DNA from: JAHEEL01 sp964195545
Lineage (GTDB): Bacteria > Actinomycetota > Acidimicrobiia > Spongiisociales > UBA5794
Length of the DNA: 19,117 nt
Direction: 5' to 3'
Assembly: GCA_964195545.1 (NCBI GenBank)
Contig: CAXMQQ010000045.1
Span: 1 to 19,117 of the forward strand
Every line of letters starts with the position of its first letter. Position 1 is the stretch's first letter. Positions 1 to 5,808 of the stretch are shown here, in pieces. The notes under the pieces are model-generated. The model was given only the letters and a program-made list of their open reading frames with translations. It did no database searches and had not been told where the DNA came from. Made by a program: the position numbers and the translations under genes.

Positions 1-1
1 G

Positions 2-133
2 CCGGATGTGAGTGGGCAGGGTCGATGTGTTCGCGCAATGCTTCGAGCCGATGATCGCGACCTCACGTGGCAATCGCTCATCGACGAAATGCTAGGATTC
101 CGACTCGAAGGAGGACTCGCATGGCGGATGTAG
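2..133 (+). CDS. Possible C-terminal tail of an upstream gene (partial)
   Basis: Frame 2 is open from the window edge to a TAG at 131-133 and would overlap the next gene's ATG (121) by 13 bases. The readable tail ends in LIDEMLGFRLEGGLAWRM and has plausible codon use. No domain is recognisable in about 43 residues, so the product is unknown. The other two forward frames close within the first 60 bases. The overlap with the downstream start fits the tight packing seen elsewhere in the window, but the stretch could equally be non-coding spacer. Confidence 0.3.
   Translation, partial: PDVSGQGRCVRAMLRADDRDLTWQSLIDEMLGFRLEGGLAWRM
107..115 (+). promoter_or_regulatory. Strong ribosome-binding site fixing the start of the multihaem cytochrome
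   Basis: GAAGGAGGA ends five bases before ATG 121, close to a perfect Shine-Dalgarno match. It decides between this ATG and an in-frame GTG at position 67, which has no such site. Confidence 0.85.
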
Positions 134-1674
134 AACCACCAGTGGAGGAGACGCCCTCCGAGCAGCCGGTCGAGGTCAGGAGCCTCTACCGGCACCCACT
201 CGCCGCTGTCGGCGGAGCATTCGTACTGGCCGGAACCCTCGTCTTCCTTCTCCTCGTCTTCATCGACCTGTCCTCACCGAATGAGAACACGTACCGATCG
301 CTGATCACCTACTTCGCGATCCCGGGCATAGTCATCATCGGGCTGATCCTGTTCCTCATCGCCGTCCGCAGGCAGGTGATGAACGCTAAACGTCGTGGTG
401 AGAACGTCCGCTTCAACCTCCGTATCGAGCCGTCCAGCCCCAGGTATATGCGGAGCCTCTGGCTGTTCCTCGGACTGGGTGTCGTGTTGGTTCTCGCCAC
501 CGGCTGGGCGGGTTTCAAGGGCTACGAAGCGACCGACTCGGTTTCATTCTGCGGTGAGACCTGCCACACCGTGATGGGTCCCCAGGCGACGACCTACCAG
601 GAGTCGCCTCACGCCCAGGTTCTCTGTGCCGAATGCCACATCGGTCCGGGAACATCGTTCTGGGTGCGGTCGAAGATCGACGGAATCCGACAGGTCATCA
701 AGACGGCTACGAACACCTACGACCGGCCGATCAAGACCCCAGTGGAGAGTCTCCGCCCCGCGCCGGAGACTTGCGAGCAGTGCCATTGGCCCAGCCAGTT
801 CTACGGGCGCAAACTTGTGACGCAGCACTACTACCGGTCGGACGAGTCGAACTCTCCATGGACGATCAGCATGCTCCTCGACATCGGCGGGGTGTCCGGT
901 ACGGCAGAGGCCGGGAGCGGCGGTATCCACTACCACATGCTCCCAGGCAAGACGATCGAGTACCTAGCGGTCGACCGCAAGCGTCAGGATATCCCGTGGG
1001 TGCGCGTGACCCGCGATGACGGTTCGGTCAGCACGTTCGAGGATCCGAACGCGTCGTATCCGGATCCCAGCGAATTCGATGAAGAGATTCGTACCTTCGA
1101 CTGTATCGACTGCCACAACCGGCCGAGCCATCAGTTCCTGCCACCGGCGGTCGCGATCAATTCGGAGATCGCCGCGGGGACGATCTCCAGCGATCTCCCG
1201 TACGTACGGCGTGTCGGGTTGGAGCTCCTCAACTCAGCCTACGAGACACAGGACGAGGCCGAGGCGGCGATTCGCTCCACATTGTTGGCCTACTACCGGG
1301 AGACGTATCCCGATCGCGTTGACGAACTCGGGAACGACATTGCTGAGGCCGCCGACACGCTGGTCGAGATCTATCGCGGCAACTTCTTCCCCGAGATGAA
1401 GACCGACTATCGGGCACATCTCGACAACGTGAGCCACTTCGTGAACGACGGCTGCTTCCGCTGTCATGGAACCGACATGGTCGACGAGGCAGGCACAACG
1501 ATCTCAGGGGACTGCACCGCGTGCCATACGATCGTTGCGCAAGGCCCGTCGGAAGACGTCGACTCTCTGCAACAGGATCTTGCCGGCCTCGAATTCATTC
1601 ATCCCGTCGACATCGGCAGGCAGTGGGAGGAAATCAACTGCACTGGATGTCACACGACCTCGGAGGGGTACTAG
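121..1674 (+). CDS. NapC/NirT-family multihaem cytochrome c, ImcH-like inner-membrane quinol oxidase
   Basis: The 517-residue protein has three hydrophobic helices (about 27-49, 60-83, 112-132) followed by a large outward-facing domain with seven haem attachment sites. The first is an unusual CX3CH (CGETCH, 144-149). The others are CxxCH at 169, 218, 328, 445, 465 and 507. Family knowledge: NapC/NirT proteins take electrons from membrane quinol and pass them to extracytoplasmic partners. The first site is followed by Met152, a possible haem ligand as in NrfH. Classical NapC/NrfH proteins have one helix and four haems; three helices, seven haems and about 518 residues is the layout I recall for Geobacter ImcH, needed for respiration of high-potential extracellular acceptors. 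The start is set by the Shine-Dalgarno at 107-115. The 14-haem lipoprotein downstream is the likely partner. The family call is secure; the ImcH role is inferred from architecture. Confidence 0.9.
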   Translation: MADVEPPVEETPSEQPVEVRSLYRHPLAAVGGAFVLAGTLVFLLLVFIDLSSPNENTYRSLITYFAIPGIVIIGLILFLIAVRRQVMNAKRRGENVRFNLRIEPSSPRYMRSLWLFLGLGVVLVLATGWAGFKGYEATDSVSFCGETCHTVMGPQATTYQESPHAQVLCAECHIGPGTSFWVRSKIDGIRQVIKTATNTYDRPIKTPVESLRPAPETCEQCHWPSQFYGRKLVTQHYYRSDESNSPWTISMLLDIGGVSGTAEAGSGGIHYHMLPGKTIEYLAVDRKRQDIPWVRVTRDDGSVSTFEDPNASYPDPSEFDEEIRTFDCIDCHNRPSHQFLPPAVAINSEIAAGTISSDLPYVRRVGLELLNSAYETQDEAEAAIRSTLLAYYRETYPDRVDELGNDIAEAADTLVEIYRGNFFPEMKTDYRAHLDNVSHFVNDGCFRCHGTDMVDEAGTTISGDCTACHTIVAQGPSEDVDSLQQDLAGLEFIHPVDIGRQWEEINCTGCHTTSEGY

Positions 1675-1713
1675 GCGCGTGGAGACACATCGAATGGACG
1701 TAGAGCATCAGCG

Positions 1714-1851
1714 ATGGAGCACATGCAGGAGATAACCGCCATAGCTCGGGCAATGGTCACCGTCCGGTGTGGCATCGCTTCGCCGCGTCGGGTGGCGACA
1801 CCGGCGGAGCGACCCCTGGGGGTTCCTCTCGGCGCCGGAGTACAACCGTGA
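1714..1851 (+). CDS. Candidate small ORF before the 14-haem lipoprotein (45 aa, doubtful)
   Basis: ATG 1714 opens a 45-codon frame starting MEHMQEITAIARAMV and ending at TGA 1849-1851, whose last base is the A of the proposed lipoprotein ATG (TGATG junction). Such one-base junctions are typical of coupled genes, and one occurs at ccmB/ccmC. Against it: there is no convincing Shine-Dalgarno, no recognised domain, and the second half is Pro/Arg/Gly-rich like random GC-rich sequence. The 176-base spacer it occupies otherwise shows nothing clear. Confidence 0.2.
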   Translation: MEHMQEITAIARAMVTVRCGIASPRRVATPAERPLGVPLGAGVQP

Positions 1852-2957
1852 TGCAGTCTTCGGGGGCTCGCGTTATCCGGTACACGCTCGGGACAATCGC
1901 CGTGCTCGCCGTCCTCGCCGGTGGATGCTCCTTCGGTGGTGAGGCCTCGTCGGGCGATGTGCCGCTGCCTCCCACGACCGTCGTGGCCGACAGTGAGTTT
2001 GTCGGGTGTCTCGAGTGCCATGACGACTTCGACGCAGGAAGAACGGGCAGTGACTCCGATGTGCTGACCTTCGATCACGCGGAACACGAGACGGTGTCCG
2101 AGTCCGTCGGCTGCGGATCGTGCCACTTGGTCGACACTCATGTGGGGACGACGACCTTTGGGCCTGGAATGGACACGTGCTTCGAGTGTCACGGCGCGAC
2201 CGAGATCGCACCTCTGAATTGCTCATCGTGTCACCCCTCCTCGGTGATTCCCAGCCCGCCAAGCCATCTCGGTGACGACTGGGCGAGAGCTCACGGAATA
2301 CCGCTGCTCGACAGTGAGATCGCGTGCACCACGTGTCACGAAGAGGAGCAATTCTGTGATGCGTGTCACGGCCTGGAGATGCCCCATCCCGGAGATTGGA
2401 CCGAGGAGGTCCACGTCGATGCAGTCCTGGATCGCGGCGAGGACGGTTGTGTGGCGTGTCACGGGTCCGTCGCGACCGGGGAAGCACGCAGCGACTGCGA
2501 CACATGCCATCACCCCGAGGGCGCTCTTGATGATCCCTGGCTCGTCGCTCATCCCGATGTCGTCAACCACGAGGGCGGAGACTCGTGCTCTACGTGTCAC
2601 GTCCAGCCAGATTTCTGCACCGCCTGTCATGGTGTTGAGTTACCCCATCCCTCAGGCTGGAACGAGGCGGACCATGCACTCGCCTACTTCGAAGACGAGG
2701 ACGACAGCTGTGCCGAGTGTCACACGCTCGATGCGACCGAAGAGGCCCGCAGCGACTGCGACACATGCCACCACCCCGGTGGCGATCTCGATGACCCCTG
2801 GCTCCTCGCCCACCCCGATGTCGTGAAGTACGGGGATGCGACATGCTTCACGTGTCATGCGCAGACGACGTGTGTTCAATGTCACGTCGACGGTGTCAAG
2901 GACTTCGAAATCGATCGGATCCAATTCCTGGATCAGTGGTTCAGATCGGAACCATGA
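1851..2957 (+). CDS. 14-haem c-type cytochrome lipoprotein
   Basis: This 368-residue protein begins with a lipoprotein signal: basic N-terminus, hydrophobic stretch 12-24 and lipobox LAGGC with Cys26 as the predicted lipidated residue. The mature part carries 14 CxxCH motifs, with first Cys at 53, 88, 110, 124, 159, 169, 200, 216, 246, 256, 287, 303, 332 and 341, about one haem per 25 residues. There is no recognisable catalytic domain, so it looks like an electron wire or store on the outer face of the membrane. Residues 159-245 and 246-331 are a tandem repeat, with a third partial copy to 345. ATG 1851 was chosen because it places the signal peptide at the N-terminus and has GGAG at 1837-1840; an in-frame GTG at 1767 would add 28 non-signal residues. 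The gene follows the quinol-oxidising cytochrome and precedes the haem-attachment operon, so electron transfer between the two cytochromes is the natural inference. The terminal acceptor is unknown. Confidence 0.88.
   Translation: MQSSGARVIRYTLGTIAVLAVLAGGCSFGGEASSGDVPLPPTTVVADSEFVGCLECHDDFDAGRTGSDSDVLTFDHAEHETVSESVGCGSCHLVDTHVGTTTFGPGMDTCFECHGATEIAPLNCSSCHPSSVIPSPPSHLGDDWARAHGIPLLDSEIACTTCHEEEQFCDACHGLEMPHPGDWTEEVHVDAVLDRGEDGCVACHGSVATGEARSDCDTCHHPEGALDDPWLVAHPDVVNHEGGDSCSTCHVQPDFCTACHGVELPHPSGWNEADHALAYFEDEDDSCAECHTLDATEEARSDCDTCHHPGGDLDDPWLLAHPDVVKYGDATCFTCHAQTTCVQCHVDGVKDFEIDRIQFLDQWFRSEP
2325..2885 (+). repeat. Tandem 261-bp (87-residue) tetrahaem repeat, 2 full copies plus a partial third
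   Basis: Within the lipoprotein gene, four haem motifs (Cys 159/169/200/216) recur exactly 87 residues later (246/256/287/303) and partly again (332/341). Landmarks repeat as well: CHG.E.PHP..W, then EARSDCDTCHHP, then DDPWL.AHPDVV. At DNA level a 23-base block at 2487-2509 recurs identically at 2748-2770, a 261-base period. The near-identity suggests fairly recent duplication or conversion. Confidence 0.9.
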
Positions 2958-3032
2958 GCGAACAGGGAGGCGACACGGCGGACCATCCGCCGCGCAGGTG
3001 AACTGCGGTGTCCCCGATGTCCACAAGAGCGG

Positions 3033-3038
3033 TAAAGT
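3033..3038 (+). promoter_or_regulatory. Candidate -10 box of the ccm operon
   Basis: TAAAGT in the 2958-3089 spacer fits the TAnnnT -10 pattern of high-GC actinobacteria and would start transcription near 3045, about 35 bases before the AAGGAG at 3079. No clear -35 hexamer is seen 17 bases upstream. The ccm genes could also be transcribed by read-through from the cytochrome genes, since I see no terminator between them. Confidence 0.3.
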
Positions 3039-3089
3039 CGCCGTCGATCGCAGCGTCGGTACGCGACGGACCGGACGCAAGGAGAAGTG

Positions 3090-3176
3090 GTGAGCCATTC
3101 AGAAGATGGGCGGCACGGGGAGAGCCTGCCCTCCGAGGACCCGGGCCTCGCTGTGTCCGGCGTGACGCGACGATGA
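3090..3176 (+). CDS. 28-codon ORF overlapping the ccmA start (coupling leader or relic ABC N-terminus)
   Basis: AAGGAG at 3079-3084 precedes GTG 3090 by five bases, the best ribosome-binding site at the head of the ccm operon. The frame runs 28 codons (MSHSEDGRHGESLPSED...) and stops at TGA 3174-3176, overlapping the ATG of ccmA (3173) in the ATGA arrangement used throughout the operon. ccmA itself has no good Shine-Dalgarno, so translation of this ORF may deliver ribosomes to it. The last residues, DPGLAVSGVTRR, resemble the first strand of ABC ATPases and resemble CcmA's own DPLVVLDGVDVR. It could therefore be a remnant of an older or duplicated CcmA N-terminus. No function is claimed. Confidence 0.4.
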   Translation: MSHSEDGRHGESLPSEDPGLAVSGVTRR

Positions 3177-3874
3177 GCGATTCATCGTCGGTCTCCCAAG
3201 CTGACTCCGGAGCGTACGTTTCGGACGAGGTCACCGTCATCGACCCACTCGTCGTGCTCGATGGTGTCGACGTTCGTGTTGGATCGATGCAGATCCTGCG
3301 CGACGTCAATCTCGAGGTCAAGGCAGGCGAGATCGTCGGACTCTTCGGATCGAATGGCGCAGGGAAGACGACCGCTCTTCGTCTCATCGCCACGCTGATA
3401 AGACCGGCTCAGGGGGTCGGCACTGTTTTGGGGGCCGATCTGTCTGCACCGGAACGCTACGACGTGCGTCGGAAGATCGGGATGATCGGGCACGTCCCTG
3501 GAACCTTTCCGGAACTCAGCCTCCTCGAGAATCTCGAGTATGCGGCGAGAGTCGCCGGAGTACCGATCGATCGGGCAAAGGACGCGCTCGCTGCAGTTGG
3601 GTTGGCTGCAGCCTCAGATCGACTCGCAGGCGCTTCGTCCCACGGCATGCAGCGGCGTACGGAGTTCGCGAGAGAGTTGATGATCGATCGTTCCCTGCTG
3701 CTGCTCGACGAACCCCACTCTGCACTCGATCGCGACGCGGTCGACCTGGTGGAGGGCCTCATCGAGCGAAAAGCGGCTGAGGGCGGTGCCGTCATCGTCG
3801 TCTCTCACGATCGAGACCGCATCAATGCAATCGCCCATCGGAGTGTCGAACTTGTGGGAGGGACGCTCTCATGA
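3173..3874 (+). CDS. ccmA: CcmA, ATPase of the haem-handling ABC complex of cytochrome c maturation
   Basis: The 233-residue protein is a single ABC ATPase domain. Walker A GSNGAGKTT is at 59-67, the signature region reads SSHGMQRR (about 155-162, the HGMQ/SGMQ form I recall from CcmA-type ATPases), Walker B LLLLDE at 175-180 and the switch His at 212. The position usually held by the Q-loop Gln is within IGHVPG (about 105-110). With CcmB and CcmC it powers release of haem-loaded CcmE from CcmC on the outer face of the membrane. ATG 3173 was chosen over an in-frame upstream start at 3008, because the domain begins near residue 26 and the ATG overlaps a small upstream ORF. Its stop overlaps the ccmB start as ATGA. 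A generic ABC ATPase is excluded mainly by context: ccmB, C, D, E and F follow directly. Confidence 0.92.
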   Translation: MSDSSSVSQADSGAYVSDEVTVIDPLVVLDGVDVRVGSMQILRDVNLEVKAGEIVGLFGSNGAGKTTALRLIATLIRPAQGVGTVLGADLSAPERYDVRRKIGMIGHVPGTFPELSLLENLEYAARVAGVPIDRAKDALAAVGLAAASDRLAGASSHGMQRRTEFARELMIDRSLLLLDEPHSALDRDAVDLVEGLIERKAAEGGAVIVVSHDRDRINAIAHRSVELVGGTLS

Positions 3875-4539
3875 CGACGGGTTTCTGGCACCAAGTGGAA
3901 GCCGTCGTCCACCGGGATCTCCTTCGCGAACGGCGTCGCGGCGATGTGTTGTGGGTCACGATCCCGTTCGGAGCACTCGCACTCCTGCTCGTGCCACTCG
4001 CGATCGGCACCGACGCGAGCATGCTTCGCGACATCGGCGTCGGCATGTACTGGGTCATCGTGATGCTGTTCGGTGTGCTCGTCGCCGTGGGAAAGGCCTC
4101 CAGAGAGACGCTCCCACAGCAAGACGCCTCGTCGCTCCTCGGCCTCGATCCCGCGGCCGGCTTCGTAGGCCGAACGATGTCGTCGGCGATCCTCCTGCTG
4201 GCGTTCGAGGCCGTCGTGGGTGTCGTTGCCGTCGGTCTCTACAACATCGAGATCATCGGCGTGGGATGGCTCGTCCTCACGCTGTTCATCGTGGCGATAG
4301 GCCTCGCACTCCTTGGCACATTGACGGCCGGGATCGTCAACAGCACGAGTACAGGAATCGCCCTGGTACCCCTGCTCGTCGCCCCGTTGTCGGTCCCGCT
4401 ACTGCTCGGAGCGACCCAGTCGTACGATGGCTTGCGGTATGGCAACGCTATCATCTCATGGGTGTCCATGATGATGGCCGTCGTGATCGTGGTGTCCATG
4501 ATCGGGGTGCTCACGGCCCGTCCGCTTCAGGAGTCCTGA
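3871..4539 (+). CDS. ccmB: CcmB, membrane subunit of the haem-handling ABC complex
   Basis: The 222 residues match the usual CcmB length and form about six hydrophobic helices (roughly 26-46, 54-72, 103-126, 129-153, 160-180, 193-216). A short amphipathic, Arg-rich N-terminus (HRDLLRERRRGD) is typical of CcmB. An ETLPQQDASSLLGLDP-like cytoplasmic loop lies between helices 2 and 3. CcmB pairs with CcmA as the permease-like half of the CcmABCD complex. The start overlaps the ccmA stop by four bases (ATGA), and its stop shares one base with the ccmC start (TGATG). The sequence alone is weakly conserved, so the call rests on length, topology and position together. Confidence 0.9.
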   Translation: MTTGFWHQVEAVVHRDLLRERRRGDVLWVTIPFGALALLLVPLAIGTDASMLRDIGVGMYWVIVMLFGVLVAVGKASRETLPQQDASSLLGLDPAAGFVGRTMSSAILLLAFEAVVGVVAVGLYNIEIIGVGWLVLTLFIVAIGLALLGTLTAGIVNSTSTGIALVPLLVAPLSVPLLLGATQSYDGLRYGNAIISWVSMMMAVVIVVSMIGVLTARPLQES

Positions 4540-5273
4540 TGAACGTACAGACTCGAATTCGCCGATGGCCCTGGGTCGCGATTGTCCTGGCGATCACCGT
4601 CGCATTCGTTCTCTCGATGGTCAGCCCGAAGGACGACGTTCAGGGCGAATTGGTCCGCATCATGTACATCCACGTCCCCGCCGCCTGGCTCGCGTACGTC
4701 GCGTTCTTCGTCACCTTCCTCGGCAGCCTCACCTATCTCCTGACGAAGAATCTCAAGTGGGATCGGATCGCTGCGGCAAGCGCAGAGATCGGCGTGTTCT
4801 TCACCGGTTTGACGCTCGCGCTCGGAATGATCTGGGGCAAATCGACATGGGGTGTCTGGTGGACGTGGGATGCCCGGTTGACGCTCACTGCGATCATGTT
4901 CTTCGTCTACCTCGGCTATCTGGCGCTGCGCAGGACGACCGACGATCCCATCTCCCGCGCGTCTCGAGCTTCCGTACTCGGCGTGCTCGGAGCGGTTCAG
5001 ATCCCCATCGTTCATTTCTCGGTCGTGTGGTGGCGGACGCTCCACCAGCCACCTTCGCTCGTACGCCCTGATGGACCGGCGATCCAGGAATCGCTGATGC
5101 TTGTGGCGCTAATCGTCGGTGTCCTCGCATTCACGGTCGTCTACGTCTCTGCGATGGTCAAGCGCATCGAGCTCATTCACCTCGAGGACCGGCGCATAGA
5201 GATCGAGCATTCGATCGATCGACCGGTTGCCGGGGACTCCGTCGTTGTGCCTGAACTGGGAGCGAAGACATGA
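4539..5273 (+). CDS. ccmC: CcmC, haem-presenting WWD-domain membrane protein
   Basis: The 244-residue protein has six membrane helices and the tryptophan-rich WWD signature WGVWWTWDARLT at 104-115. The two haem-ligand histidines of the family are identifiable as His45 (MYIHVPAAW) and His159 (IPIVHFSVVWW). CcmC holds haem on the outer face of the membrane and promotes its covalent attachment to CcmE. ATG 4539 follows directly on the ccmB stop. The same frame stays open far upstream through ccmB, but that extension (from 3786) lies antiphase to ccmA/ccmB and is Arg/Pro-rich noise. The C-terminus has a hydrophilic tail of about 35 residues. The ccmD start overlaps the stop. Confidence 0.95.
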   Translation: MNVQTRIRRWPWVAIVLAITVAFVLSMVSPKDDVQGELVRIMYIHVPAAWLAYVAFFVTFLGSLTYLLTKNLKWDRIAAASAEIGVFFTGLTLALGMIWGKSTWGVWWTWDARLTLTAIMFFVYLGYLALRRTTDDPISRASRASVLGVLGAVQIPIVHFSVVWWRTLHQPPSLVRPDGPAIQESLMLVALIVGVLAFTVVYVSAMVKRIELIHLEDRRIEIEHSIDRPVAGDSVVVPELGAKT

Positions 5274-5392
5274 CCGAATGGGGATGGGTTTCGTTCGCGT
5301 ACGCCGTGGCCTATGGGAGCATTGCCGTGTACACAGGCTCCATCGCAATTCGTATCAGAAGAAGCAAGCAGATCATTGAGAGGTCGGAATGA
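5270..5392 (+). CDS. ccmD: CcmD, small membrane subunit of the haem-handling complex (40 aa)
   Basis: ATG 5270 overlaps the ccmC stop (ATGA) and its own TGA 5390-5392 overlaps the ccmE ATG (ATGA). The 40-residue product starts MTEWGWVSFAYAVAYGS, has one membrane helix (about 6-27) and ends in a basic segment (RIRRSKQ). This is the standard CcmD pattern: a WGxxxxAYxV-like helix start and a charged cytoplasmic tail. CcmD stabilises CcmABC with holo-CcmE and helps release CcmE. Its position between ccmC and ccmE with interlocking start and stop codons makes the call strong despite the length, which falls below common gene-calling cut-offs. Confidence 0.88.
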   Translation: MTEWGWVSFAYAVAYGSIAVYTGSIAIRIRRSKQIIERSE

Positions 5393-5808
5393 AGCGGTAC
5401 TGGAAATTCATTGTGCCGGCCGGGATCGTGGTTGTTGTTCTGGTCGTGCTCATGATCAGCCTCAACTCGAGTCTGGTCTACTTCAATACCCCGACGGAAA
5501 TCACCGACCAGGCAGCTGATCAGTCAAGACTCAGGCTCGGCGGGCAGGTCGTTCCCGGAAGCGTCGCCGACACCACCACCGGCGTTACCTTCGCAGTGAC
5601 GGACGGTCGCGAAACCGTGATGGTCGTCTACAGCGGTGCGCCGCAGCAACTGTTCCAGGAGGGCATAGGCGTCGTCGTGGAAGGTACTTGGGACGGCAGC
5701 CAGTTCCACTCGGACACCATGCTGATCAAGCACGACGAGAACTACACGTCCGACGAGGGAACCTATGACCCGGATCATCCGTACGGTGAGGAATCGGATC
5801 AGACGTGA
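5389..5808 (+). CDS. ccmE: CcmE, covalent haem chaperone
   Basis: The 139-residue protein has one N-terminal membrane anchor (about 8-25) followed by a beta-barrel (OB-fold) domain and a flexible acidic tail. The haem-binding motif is the bacterial form HDENY, with His115 as the expected covalent haem attachment residue and Tyr119 as the axial-ligand candidate, within LIKHDENYTSDE. It is not the CxxxY variant found in archaea and some other lineages. CcmE carries haem from CcmC to CcmF. VVPGSV and VTDGR...VVYSG match the conserved barrel strands. The start overlaps ccmD and the stop overlaps the GTG of ccmF (GTGA). Confidence 0.95.
   Translation: MKRYWKFIVPAGIVVVVLVVLMISLNSSLVYFNTPTEITDQAADQSRLRLGGQVVPGSVADTTTGVTFAVTDGRETVMVVYSGAPQQLFQEGIGVVVEGTWDGSQFHSDTMLIKHDENYTSDEGTYDPDHPYGEESDQT

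Noticed and set aside
67..120. GTG 67 as a start extending the membrane cytochrome by 18 residues
   Set aside because: The extension is Arg-rich without hydrophobic character, and the near-perfect Shine-Dalgarno at 107-115 points to ATG 121.
1767..1850. GTG 1767 as the lipoprotein start
   Set aside because: It would bury the lipoprotein signal 28 residues inside the protein; ATG 1851 places it correctly.
3134..3150. Hairpin with CGAGG/CCTCG arms as a terminator before ccmA
   Set aside because: The stem is only five pairs with no T-run, and it lies inside the translated mini-ORF directly before ccmA, where termination would make no sense.
3786..4538. Upstream extension of the ccmC frame through ccmB
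   Set aside because: The extension is Arg/Pro-rich, unlike any CcmC, and overlaps the whole of ccmB. The true start is ATG 4539 at the ccmB stop.
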